From assembly GCA_903871875.1 (NCBI GenBank), contig CAIQIR010000039.1, positions 1 through 64,000 on the forward strand: DNA of 64,000 nt. Direction: 5' to 3'. The DNA is from an uncultured Schlesneria sp. (GTDB lineage: Bacteria; Planctomycetota; Planctomycetia; Planctomycetales; Planctomycetaceae). A program made the translations under genes and the position numbers. Of this stretch, positions 35,669-44,562 are shown piece by piece (positions within the stretch are counted from its first letter, which is position 1; every line of letters starts with the position of its first letter). The notes beneath the pieces were generated by a model. That model saw nothing but the letters and a program-made list of their open reading frames with translations. It ran no database searches and was not told the origin of the DNA.

Positions 35669-35908
35669 CTAACTTTGGACGAACATGGCTTCCAGCAGGC
35701 AATCTTCCAGCGTTTCTTCCTCTTCGCGGGCAAACATGTCATCAGGATTGTGAGCTTCGACTGTCGCGAGTTCGCCACGCAAGACTCGCACGGAAGCGGG
35801 GGCGTCGATCCCCAGTTTGACGCTACCGCTACTGGTTTTGATCACACGGATGACAATGTTCGATCCAATCTTGATGAATTCGTCTCTTTTTCGCGTCAGT
35901 ACTAACAT
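35669..35908 (-). CDS. csrA: Carbon storage regulator CsrA (second copy) with acidic tail
   Basis: This CsrA has the usual MLVLTRKRDEFIKIGSNIVI opening and the 'VKLGIDAPASVRVLRGEL' strand with its conserved Arg. It extends to 79 residues by a strongly acidic C-terminus (FAREEEETLEDC). A tail of this type is uncommon in CsrA and may prevent RNA binding or provide a protein contact. The two csrA genes in this window (this one and 28723-28923) are about 6.7 kb apart, flanking ppk1 and ppx. Like the other copy, it sits alone at its promoter. Confidence 0.9.
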   Translation of the reverse strand: MLVLTRKRDEFIKIGSNIVIRVIKTSSGSVKLGIDAPASVRVLRGELATVEAHNPDDMFAREEEETLEDCLLEAMFVQS

Positions 35909-36684
35909 GGCGTCTTCTCCGATTTTCGTGGTTCACGTTGCTGGTTGGTGGTGTGCGACTTCCATTCAGTGGCACCCGTCGTTTGACAGAAGACTTTCCA
36001 AAGCACTGGCCGTGCCAATGTCACGAATCTTGTCAAGAGAACTTGATAATGCCATTTTATGCGGCATAATATGCCTTTCATCAGCTGTGATGGACTCGTA
36101 TCGGCGGTTTCCGCTGGCTGGTTTTGTAATCCCTACCAGGCGAGGTCAAGTTGCCATTGAAAGGATGTGTAATCTTTACGATCTTGACTTGTTCTATGCT
36201 GTGTCAATGTGATTGTATTTGTCGTTTGTTGTACGGACGGAATTTGTCGGTTGTAGGAGTTGTGAGCGCGGCTTCAGGCTCGCCTTCGACATCGAAAGGC
36301 GGGAAATATCACGCGCGTGTCGCGAAAATTGCTGTTTGAGTGTTGTCGTAATGACTTTTGTTTGTTGTTTTGGAAGGGGCATTTCATGGCCGGCTGGGTC
36401 TTGCCGCAAACGTGAGGATGAAACAGGTCACATGCACGCGGTATGACTGTATGGGGCTGATTCGAACGAACGCACAGTCTGTACTCTGGGGCGTCCAATC
36501 TTGAGGGGAGGACGGTTGTTGTTTCCGCGGTGGAATCGCTGCGGCGGGAATGGTGTTCAGCCCATTCGTCCAGGCTTGACTTGGCTCTGGTGATGGGCGA
36601 GCCTGCACGAGTCGCTCAACTGGCGAAAACCCATTGCTGCCGAAGGACCAAGGCCGCTCGTCGAGATTGAGGTTCGAAATCGCC
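35909..36684. other. Long intergenic region with a candidate promoter and inverted repeat
   Basis: A 776-bp region separating divergent csrA and ppk2 genes. A plus-strand promoter candidate lies at 36043-36072 (TTGATA, 18-bp spacer, TAATAT), and GGCAT-AAT-ATGCC at 36063-36075 overlaps its -10 box. Several short frames are present but none is convincing. The size suggests a long leader for ppk2 or room for a small RNA. Confidence 0.4.
36043..36072 (+). promoter_or_regulatory. Candidate sigma-70-type promoter with overlapping inverted repeat
   Basis: TTGATA (36043-36048), 18 bp and TAATAT (36067-36072) match the consensus reasonably. The palindrome GGCATAATATGCC (36063-36075) overlaps the -10 and could be an operator. 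The start would be over 600 bp from ppk2, so it would need a long leader or an unrecognised transcript. Confidence 0.25.
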
Positions 36685-37587
36685 ATGCTGAATCTATCTG
36701 ATGTCATCGACATGTGCCGTGTTCCCACCGGCAAAAAGATCAAGCTCAAAGACTTCCATACCAGCTGGGAAGTCGACCCCGCGACGGCCGAAGCGGATCA
36801 AAGGCGAGAAGCCCGCCGCTTGATCGAAGAAGATGTCCATCAGCTTTCCATTTCGCAACAACTGCTGTACGCCTCGCAGTCCTGGTCGGTACTCGTGATC
36901 CTGCAAGGGATGGACGCCGCGGGGAAGGACAGCACGATCAGTCACGTCATGTCGGGCGTGAATCAGCAAGGTGTCGATGTCGTTGCCTTTAAGCAGCCGT
37001 CGACGGAAGAACTGAGTCACAACTTCCTCTGGCGTTGTTCCAAGTCGCTTCCCGCACGCGGTCAGATTAGCATCTTCAATCGGTCCTACTACGAAGAAGT
37101 TCTGGTGGTCAAAGTTCATCCCGAGATGATCGCCAATCAGCGAATTCCGGAAGCGAATCCCGGCAAGAAATCATTCTGGAAAGCTCGCTACAAAGACATC
37201 AATCAATTCGAACGACATCTGGTTCGCAATGGGATGCAAATCGTGAAATTCTTTTTGAACGTCTCCAAGGCCGAACAGAAGCGACGATTTCTGGCTCGGA
37301 TTGATGATCCAACCAAGAATTGGAAGTTTTCGCCCAATGACTTGTCTGAACGGGCACGTTGGACCGATTACATGTCAGCCTACGAGGAGATGTTGAGCGC
37401 CACCAGTACGAAGTCGGCACCGTGGTATGTCATTCCCGCCGACCAAAAAGTGACCGCTCATCAACTGGTCGCTAAAATTCTGTCGAGTTCGATTCTGAAG
37501 CTCGGATTGAGGTTCCCAGAGCTGACACCTTCGCAGCACGAAGCCCTGATCGAGTGCAAGGTGAAGTTGGAAGCGGAAGTGGACTGA
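36685..37587 (+). CDS. ppk2: Polyphosphate kinase 2 (PPK2 family)
   Basis: A 300-residue PPK2. The P-loop is VILQGMDAAGKDSTISHVM (about 70-88), with lid-module motifs in IFNRSYYEEVLVVKV and the conserved R-x-R and W near WKFSPNDLSERARW. PPK2 enzymes phosphorylate nucleoside mono- or diphosphates at the expense of polyP, or the reverse. The class is not decidable from this alone, but the one-domain form fits class I. ATG 36685 is used; the frame is open 17 codons before it without good initiation. The downstream hydrolase gene begins within the stop codon, so they are coupled. PPK1, PPX and PPK2 together imply active polyP turnover. Confidence 0.9.
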   Translation: MLNLSDVIDMCRVPTGKKIKLKDFHTSWEVDPATAEADQRREARRLIEEDVHQLSISQQLLYASQSWSVLVILQGMDAAGKDSTISHVMSGVNQQGVDVVAFKQPSTEELSHNFLWRCSKSLPARGQISIFNRSYYEEVLVVKVHPEMIANQRIPEANPGKKSFWKARYKDINQFERHLVRNGMQIVKFFLNVSKAEQKRRFLARIDDPTKNWKFSPNDLSERARWTDYMSAYEEMLSATSTKSAPWYVIPADQKVTAHQLVAKILSSSILKLGLRFPELTPSQHEALIECKVKLEAEVD

Positions 37588-38468
37588 TGCGGTTGGAAAC
37601 CCGGGTTATCAAGACGTCGGATGGTATCGAACTGTTCGTACGCGATTATTCTCCCGAACAAAGTGATCCCACGCGGACGGTGTACTGGGTGCACGGTCTG
37701 GGTGAGCATGGCGGTCGGATCGGTCATGTCGCGGAGGTGCTGACGCAGTGGGGCTGGCGCATGATCATTGCCGACCTGCGCGGTCATGGGCTGTCGACAG
37801 GAACGCGGACACACGTCAAATCGTTTGATGAATACAGTGACGACATCGCTCTGATTTGGGATCAGTTTGGGTTGAACAATGGCGCGACCGTCCTGCTAGG
37901 GCATAGCATGGGCGGGTTGATTGCCATTCGAACGGTACAGACACGACGTGTCGTTCCATCTTCGCTGGTGCTCTCGTCGCCGCTCTTGGGGATTAAGATT
38001 CCTGTCAATCCGCTGATTGTGCTGGCGGGGTCGATCCTGGTGAAGTTCATTCCCACGTTCCGATTCTCCAATCGCGTCGACCCGGCCAATATGACTCACG
38101 ATTCCCACTTCGTGGCGCTGCGACGTGCGGATAAATTGATCACGAAAACGGTGACGGCCAGTTGGTTCTTCGCCATGTCGGCCGCGCTGGTCGCCGCCCA
38201 GCGAGATGCCGCAGAGATCACGGTTCCCCTTCTCGCGTTGCAAGGATCGCTCGATCAAACAACCGATCCCGAAGCCATGGAAAGCTGGTGGAGTCGCGTT
38301 TTATCGGCCGACCGAGGCCTGATCGTGTTGGAAGGCCATTTTCACGAATTGTTTTTTGAACCCGATTGGCACGGGACAACGGATAAAATGTTGGAGTGGC
38401 TTGAGCAACAGAACCGAAATCGCATTTCGGAAATGATCATGTACTTCAATGTGAAGGAACGACGATGA
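37587..38468 (+). CDS. Alpha/beta hydrolase (monoacylglycerol-lipase-like, S33)
   Basis: A 293-residue serine hydrolase with oxyanion hole WVHGLGEHGGRIG (about 40-52), the nucleophile GHSMGGLIAI and a likely Asp in ALQGSLDQTTDP and His in LEGHFHELF. This matches the lysophospholipase/monoacylglycerol lipase type. Its ATG starts in the last base of the ppk2 stop codon (overlap of one base), and its stop overlaps the next start by four bases, so the three genes form a tightly coupled operon. The substrate is unknown, and why it should go with polyP and amino-acid enzymes is not obvious. Confidence 0.85.
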   Translation: MRLETRVIKTSDGIELFVRDYSPEQSDPTRTVYWVHGLGEHGGRIGHVAEVLTQWGWRMIIADLRGHGLSTGTRTHVKSFDEYSDDIALIWDQFGLNNGATVLLGHSMGGLIAIRTVQTRRVVPSSLVLSSPLLGIKIPVNPLIVLAGSILVKFIPTFRFSNRVDPANMTHDSHFVALRRADKLITKTVTASWFFAMSAALVAAQRDAAEITVPLLALQGSLDQTTDPEAMESWWSRVLSADRGLIVLEGHFHELFFEPDWHGTTDKMLEWLEQQNRNRISEMIMYFNVKERR

Positions 38469-39715
38469 ATGCTGCGTCTCATCCGCACGGATTCACGGAA
38501 GATGTCGAGTTGGCCGGGCATATCATCGACAGCTTGCTGCTTCCCAAAGTGTTGGACGAAATTACCGGGCTGGGCGGCGACTATCGCAGTCATGAGATCC
38601 GCATCGGTCATGGTCGACGAGACCCCAGTTACATCCGCTTGACGGTCTCGGCTCCAACGGAAGATTGTCTAGAACGCATCCTCACGACGATCGGCCAGCA
38701 TGGCGCTGTCCCCGTGCAGCATCACGATATCCGCATCGAGCAGGCTGATATTGCCGGCGCGTTCCCCGAAGGGTTCTATGCCACGACGAACGAACCGACG
38801 GAAGTTCGAATGGGAGGGAAATGGATTCCCGTCGACCTGCAGGAAATGGATTGCGGGATCGCCGTGGATCGTGCGCAAGGCAAAGCCTGGTGCGTGGCGA
38901 TGGCCGATGTGAAAGTGGGTGATCAGCTGGTCGTCGGACGAATCGGCACGCGCGTGCTGCCGGTGGGCCGCGATCGTGAGCAGCGGCATTCGTTTGGTTT
39001 CATGAACAGTACGGTTTCCAGCGAGAAGCCGAAGAATCTGACTGTGCGAGAAATTGCCGAAAACATGCGCCGCGCTGCTGAAGGGACTGGTCGAATTCTG
39101 ATCGTGGCCGGGCCGGCCGTCGTTCACACGGGAAGTCGCGAACTCTTAAGCTGGCTGATTCGTCGCGGTTATGTTCACGTGTTGTTTGCCGGAAACGCGC
39201 TCGCTTCACACGACATTGAGCAATCGTTTTATGGGACGAGTCTGGGAATCTCGATGGAAAGTGGTGGAAGTTCCGAAGAGGGGCACGAGCATCATTTGCG
39301 GTCGATTAACCGGATCCGGCGATTGGGAGGGATCCGGCAGGCGGTCGAACAGAAAGTGCTGACCAGCGGAATCATGTATGAATGTATCAAACACCATATT
39401 CCGTACGTGCTGGCCGGCAGCATCCGCGACGACGGGCCGTTGCCCGACGTCATTACTGATTCACTCGAGGCGCAGACGAAAATGCGCGAATTGGTGCAGG
39501 GTGTCACGCTTTGCCTGATGATCGCGACGACGTTGCACAGCATCGCGGTCGGAAACATGCTGCCGGCGTGGGTGAAAACGGTTTGCGTGGACATCAATCC
39601 TGCGACCGTCACAAAGTTGGCCGATCGGGGGACGTTTCAGACGGTGGGACTGGTCACCGATGTCGAGCCGTTTTTGCGAATTCTGGTCCAGGAATTGGGT
39701 GGGACAGGAGTCTAG
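38465..39715 (+). CDS. TIGR00300 / LOR-SDH region family protein (ornithine cyclodeaminase-like)
   Basis: A 416-residue protein of the TIGR00300 family, known from archaeal MJ1480-like proteins and from the C-terminal half of cyanobacterial AgrE, for which NAD-dependent ornithine cyclodeaminase activity has been described. The N-terminal 100 residues match the 'LOR/SDH' half (GDYRSHEIRIGHGRRDPSYIRL), and the C-terminal part has the Rossmann-like strand GRILIVAGPAVVHTG, VLFAGNALASHDIEQS, and YVLAGSIRDDGPLPDV. It would produce proline from ornithine, but that role is inferred from the family. ATGA overlap with the hydrolase. Confidence 0.8.
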   Translation: MNAASHPHGFTEDVELAGHIIDSLLLPKVLDEITGLGGDYRSHEIRIGHGRRDPSYIRLTVSAPTEDCLERILTTIGQHGAVPVQHHDIRIEQADIAGAFPEGFYATTNEPTEVRMGGKWIPVDLQEMDCGIAVDRAQGKAWCVAMADVKVGDQLVVGRIGTRVLPVGRDREQRHSFGFMNSTVSSEKPKNLTVREIAENMRRAAEGTGRILIVAGPAVVHTGSRELLSWLIRRGYVHVLFAGNALASHDIEQSFYGTSLGISMESGGSSEEGHEHHLRSINRIRRLGGIRQAVEQKVLTSGIMYECIKHHIPYVLAGSIRDDGPLPDVITDSLEAQTKMRELVQGVTLCLMIATTLHSIAVGNMLPAWVKTVCVDINPATVTKLADRGTFQTVGLVTDVEPFLRILVQELGGTGV

Positions 39716-39883
39716 GGCAGGGTGGTTGGGCCTCGGCCTGATGGTTGCGTCATCGGGCGGCGCGTCGGTTCAATTCCTCCTTTTTGTCTCAATCCGTGGG
39801 ATTTTTGCAACGTTACCGATAGGATCGACGTCTAAATGAGCGTGATCGCCTGATCTGATTATTAGCCGTCCAAACTCTTCCGA

Positions 39884-40612
39884 GTGAACTTGTCAGTGAA
39901 GAACTTTTCCGACGCCCACACATCCTCTTCCCGCGACGAGACTTCGTCGGTGTCGGAGGGGGCGTCTTCGAGTGTTGGGTTGGCCGCCGAGCGGGACGAA
40001 GATGATCAGTTGATGTATCAGATTCAAGGTGGCGACAGGTCCGCGTTTGATCGTTTGGTCGAGCGGCATCAGAATTCGCTGGCTCATTTTTTCTTTCGGC
40101 ATCTGCGGGACTGGCAACTGGCGGAAGATCTCACGCAGGAAACTTTGATCCGGGTTCACAATACGGCGTGGGATTATTTGCCGCGCGGTTGTTTCAAGGG
40201 CTGGATGTTTCGCATCGCCCGAAACCTGATGATCGATAGTACGCGTCGCCGTTCGCACGATGCCCTGGTGAACGCCGCTCGAGCCCAGCGCCCGCGGGAC
40301 GATGCCGAAGATGTCTTGGAACGGCTGGCGGGTGATTTTGTCTTACCCGAAGATAAAGCCGACCAAAACGAATTCGCCGCGATCGTCGCTCAACTGCTGC
40401 CAAAGATCCCGGAAGAACAACGGCTGACCTTTATGATGCACCACTTTTCCGGCTTGAGTTTGCCGGAAGTGGCTGACGCGATGGAGTCGAGTCTGCCGAC
40501 AACCAAGAGTCGACTTCGACTGGCTCGAGAAAAACTGAGGGAAATGTTAGCCGCACGAGGAATTATTGACCCGCAGCGAGCCGATGATTCCTCCGATCAA
40601 GAGAACGAGTGA
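39884..40612 (+). CDS. Stand-alone ECF-type RNA polymerase sigma factor
   Basis: A 242-residue ECF sigma factor. After about 40 polar residues (Ser/Asp-rich leader) comes region 2 (FDRLVERHQNSLAHFFFRHLRDWQLAEDLTQETLIRV), then WMFRIARNLMIDSTRRR, a variable linker, and region 4 (LPKIPEEQRLTFMMHHFSGLSLPEVADAMESSLPTTKSRLRLAREKL). The GTG start at 39884 is tentative; an internal ATG within the leader would shorten it by about 40 residues. No anti-sigma is adjacent. PspA follows on the same strand after 277 bp, which suggests that it may be a target. Confidence 0.9.
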   Translation: MNLSVKNFSDAHTSSSRDETSSVSEGASSSVGLAAERDEDDQLMYQIQGGDRSAFDRLVERHQNSLAHFFFRHLRDWQLAEDLTQETLIRVHNTAWDYLPRGCFKGWMFRIARNLMIDSTRRRSHDALVNAARAQRPRDDAEDVLERLAGDFVLPEDKADQNEFAAIVAQLLPKIPEEQRLTFMMHHFSGLSLPEVADAMESSLPTTKSRLRLAREKLREMLAARGIIDPQRADDSSDQENE

Positions 40613-40889
40613 AAAAATTGGTAAAGATCCACATTCTCAATTTGGCCAAAAACGTCCGCTGCCCGGCTGGGGGCCGCGAAACGGACTTGCCAAATAGGGG
40701 CTTTTGACGACGGCTACAGATATAATTGAGCTTAAGAATTCTGACGAAAGTACGAATCGAACGACGCGTTGACCACGATTTCGGTTTGGGACAACAAAAA
40801 CGGCCCGCGACAAAGATCCATTTTCTCGCGCATCGCGTTCGACCTTGATCGGCCGCGCGGGAATGGACATTAGACTTCGGAGCATCGAA

Positions 40890-41435
40890 ATGAGTTTTTT
40901 TAGCCGCTTAACTGACATTGTGACCTGCAATCTGTCTCAACTGTTGGCTCAAGCGGAAGATCCTCAGGCCGCGATTGCCGAAATTGTTCGAGAAATGCGA
41001 GAAGGCCTGTCAGGGGCGCAACGAAGCGTGACGACGGCTGCGGCATCGGAAGAACGGCTGCGGGGCGAAATCGACTCCCATCGGTCTCAGATCGATCTCT
41101 GGACGGGCAAAGCGAAAGAACAATTGTTGGCCGGAGTGGAGGCGGATGCCCGCCAGTGTCTGCTGCGAAAACGGGAGGTCGAGGATTTGATCGCCGGCTT
41201 GTCCCAGCAGCACAAAGCCGCGATTGCGACACGAGAACATCTGGCGACGATGCAGCGGGCGCTGGAAGCACGTCTGGCAGAAGCGATCAGACGACAGCAA
41301 GCCATGGGCGGGCCGGTCCACGAAGCGGTTCCAAACGTTCCATCGTATCTCTCGACTCCTCATCCGCTTGCCGAAGATCGTCATCGGGAAGTGGATGCCG
41401 AGTTGGAAGCGTTGAAGCAAGAACTGGGATCGTAA
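40890..41435 (+). CDS. pspA: PspA/IM30 family phage-shock protein
   Basis: A 181-residue PspA-type protein, almost wholly alpha-helical coiled coil: MSFFSRLTDIVTCNLSQLLAQAEDP, the amphipathic first helix typical of the family, then long heptad-like helices (REMREGLSGAQRSVTTAAASEERL, then LLRKREVEDLIAGLSQQ). It is shorter than E. coli PspA (222) at the C-terminal end. PspA forms scaffolds that protect or repair the inner membrane under stress. ATG 40890 has GGAG eight bases upstream; 15 codons of open frame before it are ignored. No pspBC-like genes are seen. Confidence 0.88.
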   Translation: MSFFSRLTDIVTCNLSQLLAQAEDPQAAIAEIVREMREGLSGAQRSVTTAAASEERLRGEIDSHRSQIDLWTGKAKEQLLAGVEADARQCLLRKREVEDLIAGLSQQHKAAIATREHLATMQRALEARLAEAIRRQQAMGGPVHEAVPNVPSYLSTPHPLAEDRHREVDAELEALKQELGS

Positions 41436-41577
41436 GACGGCATGGCCCCCTGAGACGAGGACCGGATTCGCCAGCTGGTTGCGACTTCCGGAAGCGGTCT
41501 GTTCGTTGAGTCAATGATCCCGACCCGTCAAGATCGTTCTTGACGAGATCTCTACGCGCGATGCCCCGACGAGGATC

Positions 41578-42564
41578 TCAGGCCTCGGCGGAATGTTTCG
41601 CCCAGGCGGCTGCTCCCATGGCTCCCGCATCATCGCCCAGTTTGGCGATTTTCAACTCGTAAGTTTTCAAATACGAAGGCATGACCTGTTTGGCCACGGC
41701 TTTGCCAACTTCTTCGAGAAACAGCTTTGGCAGGGCTTCCACCAACCCACCTCCCAGGACGATCACGTCGGGTGCCAACAGATTCACGGCTCCGGCCAGC
41801 ACATTTCCCAGTTGCTGAGCGCCTTCGCGAAGAATTTCTTCGACGATCTTATCTCCCGCATCGATCGCCTCTTTGATTGTGCCACTGCGAATGTTGGCCA
41901 GGTCTGTTCCGGCAACTCGCAAAATGTAAGGAGCCTGGCCACGGTAGGCAGCCTTGGCGATCTCGGCCGATAATGCGAGACGGCTGGCAATGGTCTCCAG
42001 GCAACCGCGTCGTCCGCAGCCGCACAGAGCGCCTTCGGGGACAACGGGAACATGGCCGATTTCCAGGCAGCTTCCGGTTTTGCCTCGAAAGATTTTTCCT
42101 TCGTAAATCATCGCTCCGCCGATACCGGTTCCGGGGAAGACTCCCAAGGCCGTGCGAGCTCCTTCGGCCGCTCCAAAGCGGTATTCGCCATAGACTCCGG
42201 CATCAACGTCGTTGCAGACAAAAACGGGGCAGCCGAATTCCTTCTCAAGTGCTTTCTTCAGGGGAACATTTTTCCAGCCGAGATTCGGAGCTTCGAGAAT
42301 CACACCTTCTTCGAGGTCTAGCGGTCCGGGGCAACCCACGCCGATCCCGCCGAGCATTTCTCGTGGTGCCTGCGATTCTTCGAGCAGTTTGGCGATACTC
42401 GCGACAATGCGTTCGATGCCCGATTCGACCCCTTCCGATCCGCGGCTCTTCTTGCGTCGTCGGCTGCGCACTCCGAACGCGCTGTCGAACAACATGGCGT
42501 TCATTTTGGTCCCGCCAAGATCGAATCCGATCCATACGCGATCATCGGTCAGCACTTCGTTCAT
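41578..42564 (-). CDS. ROK-family sugar kinase (glucokinase type)
   Basis: A 328-residue ROK kinase with the phosphate-1 motif GFDLGGTKMNAMLFD, GIGVGCPGPLD, GTGIGGAMIYEGKIFRG and the zinc-binding CGCGRRGCLE, plus the sugar-binding Glu/His in the EIGHVPV segment. Bacterial ROK glucokinases phosphorylate glucose at C6; other ROK kinases take N-acetylglucosamine, fructose or mannose. ATG 42564 has AGGA upstream. No DNA-binding domain is present, so this is a kinase rather than a ROK repressor. It is not linked to other sugar genes here. Confidence 0.92.
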   Translation of the reverse strand: MNEVLTDDRVWIGFDLGGTKMNAMLFDSAFGVRSRRRKKSRGSEGVESGIERIVASIAKLLEESQAPREMLGGIGVGCPGPLDLEEGVILEAPNLGWKNVPLKKALEKEFGCPVFVCNDVDAGVYGEYRFGAAEGARTALGVFPGTGIGGAMIYEGKIFRGKTGSCLEIGHVPVVPEGALCGCGRRGCLETIASRLALSAEIAKAAYRGQAPYILRVAGTDLANIRSGTIKEAIDAGDKIVEEILREGAQQLGNVLAGAVNLLAPDVIVLGGGLVEALPKLFLEEVGKAVAKQVMPSYLKTYELKIAKLGDDAGAMGAAAWAKHSAEA

Positions 42565-42687
42565 CGGTCATCCTGCTCAGGCCTGGTGACGGGCTTCTGT
42601 TCAGCGGCCACACCGCCGCTGGGATTCCCGTCTGCCACAAAAGAATAGCACAACGGGTGAGGTCCGTCGCAACAGTTCCATACTTGG

Positions 42688-43164
42688 TCAACGCTTGGCG
42701 GCTTGCTCAGCCTGTTTTAGTCGAATTGCTTCTTGACGGTATCGCTCGTTGACTTCCAAATCGAACGCGGCCGTTTTCGCGGGGTTCGGCACTCGGTGAT
42801 ATTGTGCATGACAGCGATAACAGACCAGTCGATCGGGCAAAATCGCATACAGCACCCAGTCTGCCAATCCAAATGCCATCAGGATCAGCATGGCCACGCC
42901 CGGCAGCATGTAGTAGACCGCAATCGTGCTGAGCAAGACGCCGATTCCCACGATGAAGACGCCCAGTCGCTGATCAAAATCTTTCTGCCGCCACAGGTCA
43001 TCACAGCCACAGACCAGACAACGGGCAGGGGTTTCGCCCTCGACATCACCCTGGCCGACGGGACGAGTCCATCCGCAGTCGGTACAAATCACGCCGTGAC
43101 TGGTTTGGGTCACTTCCCCGCGAGTGAGCTTCAGGCATTTGGGGCAATCGAAAGAGATCTGCAT
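42688..43164 (-). CDS. Small membrane protein with zinc-ribbon motifs
   Basis: A 158-residue protein. The N-terminal 60 residues hold three Cys clusters (CPKC...CTDC, CLVCGC) that form zinc ribbons, followed by two hydrophobic helices (VFIVGIGVLLSTIAVYYML and MLILMAFGLADWVLYAIL). A further CYRCH near residue 118 faces the cytoplasm in the predicted topology. The final part is a charged helix. I cannot assign a function; such proteins are usually conserved among planctomycetes. ATG 43164 lacks a strong ribosome-binding site. Confidence 0.65.
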   Translation of the reverse strand: MQISFDCPKCLKLTRGEVTQTSHGVICTDCGWTRPVGQGDVEGETPARCLVCGCDDLWRQKDFDQRLGVFIVGIGVLLSTIAVYYMLPGVAMLILMAFGLADWVLYAILPDRLVCYRCHAQYHRVPNPAKTAAFDLEVNERYRQEAIRLKQAEQAAKR

Positions 43165-43208
43165 TAAATCGCTTTGGCGAAAAGTCAGGAAAAAGTCGGA
43201 AAGAAATT

Positions 43209-43985
43209 TTACAGCGGAACGTGCAGCTCGGAGTACAACAGCGAGGCCGACATTTCACCGATAAACGTCAGGATGACGCCCGCGAACAAAACTCCCGTTG
43301 CCGCCTGAGTATTACGATAACGCAGAATTCGCAGCGACATCATCGCGATCGCCAGCGGGCCGACGATTCCGGCCAGCCAGCGCAGGGCGAACCAGGTCCA
43401 CTGCACGCCGCCGTGCAGGGATTGCCCTGCCAGCATCCAGCCAACGGCCGAGACGGCCAGGCGAAACAGAACGGCCGCAACGAAGTACCAGCTGAGCATT
43501 TTCAGGGGTTCGATCGACATGGTCGGTGCGGTCAAATACCAATGCCCCAGCAGCATTCCGGTCACCGACCCACCCAAGACGCCAGCGGTGGCGAAGCTCG
43601 ACAAAAAATGAAACGCGCCCGTTGGCGTTGCCAGCGTTGTCATTCCGCCCCGTGAGCAGATCAGGCTGGTCAGGGTGGCGATCATAACACCTGCCATCGC
43701 AATCGTACCCGCACGCCGTCGGTCCAGCAGCCACAGAATCGAACCCAGATAACCGCTCAGCAAACCAATTCCCGACGCGATTCTGGCGTCACGCAGCAGA
43801 TTTCCTGACAACCGTTCACCCGAATCGGACGTCAACTGGCCCATGGTAAGGATTGCGAGGACGCTTAATCCCATGACGATCAACATTTGGATACGGAAAA
43901 ACCCCGACGTGACCTTGGCGCGAGGCATCAAGCACCACATCAGGCTCATCCCACAGGTCAACAGCAGAGAGAATTCAGCAATCAT
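43209..43985 (-). CDS. Polytopic membrane protein of unknown function
   Basis: A 258-residue integral membrane protein with about eight hydrophobic segments, for example LLLTCGMSLMWCL, LIVMGLSVLAILTM, YLGSILWLLDR and YFVAAVLFRLAVSAVGWML. The His in MLLGHWYLTAPTM is conserved-looking in the fourth helix. I do not recognise a family with certainty. It lies 44 bp upstream of the zinc-ribbon membrane protein, same strand, and the two probably form an operon. Confidence 0.65.
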   Translation of the reverse strand: MIAEFSLLLTCGMSLMWCLMPRAKVTSGFFRIQMLIVMGLSVLAILTMGQLTSDSGERLSGNLLRDARIASGIGLLSGYLGSILWLLDRRRAGTIAMAGVMIATLTSLICSRGGMTTLATPTGAFHFLSSFATAGVLGGSVTGMLLGHWYLTAPTMSIEPLKMLSWYFVAAVLFRLAVSAVGWMLAGQSLHGGVQWTWFALRWLAGIVGPLAIAMMSLRILRYRNTQAATGVLFAGVILTFIGEMSASLLYSELHVPL

Positions 43986-44250
43986 GCGGGTATGCTACGC
44001 GCAACCTTCGCCGGCGAAAAGGGATGGGCTGACATTGCCGCTCGCCACGACGCAGCAAAAATCCGATGCCAAACGAAACTTGACTCAAGCTGCCTTTTGT
44101 TCTGTTGGGAAGATTTGACCAATCGCACGGCCTCTAGCGATCCAACGGACGTCGCGACGTGCGGGCAAGGTTGGTCGCCGTCCTGCCGATCATTGGTTCC
44201 GGCCCCAACCACACCAATGAGTTATTCACCCGAGTTTTTGAGGCGGCCTG

Positions 44251-44535
44251 ATGTCCGAAGTCCCTTCCGGCGTCCAGACGATGGACGCGTTGCGCCAATA
44301 CGTCCACGAACGATTGTGTCGCCACGAAAACCTCGTGGCGGAACAGTTTGCCCTGGAAGTCATTCCGCTGACGCGCAAAGGCACGCTGTGCGGCATGCAG
44401 TTCTTGCTGCGAGGTCCGCGTAGCGTACGTCTGGGAGCCGTTTGGGCTTCGGACCACAACCAGCTTTATCTCTATGACGCACGAGGCGAGCGGTTCCATA
44501 AGGAACAACTCGCCGCGCGAATCGAAGCTGCTTGA
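44251..44535 (+). CDS. Small conserved hypothetical protein
   Basis: A 94-residue protein with GAGGCGG 5-6 bases upstream of ATG 44251. The pattern is a helix (LRQYVHERLCRHENL) followed by beta strands (FALEVIPLTRKG, GMQFLLRGPRSVRLGAVWASDHNQLYLYDARG), like a small cytoplasmic alpha/beta protein. The family is not known to me. It is convergent with the DUF1080 gene (stop at 44563). Confidence 0.6.
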   Translation: MSEVPSGVQTMDALRQYVHERLCRHENLVAEQFALEVIPLTRKGTLCGMQFLLRGPRSVRLGAVWASDHNQLYLYDARGERFHKEQLAARIEAA

Positions 44536-44562
44536 TTCGATAATTAATAATGGCCGTCGTCG

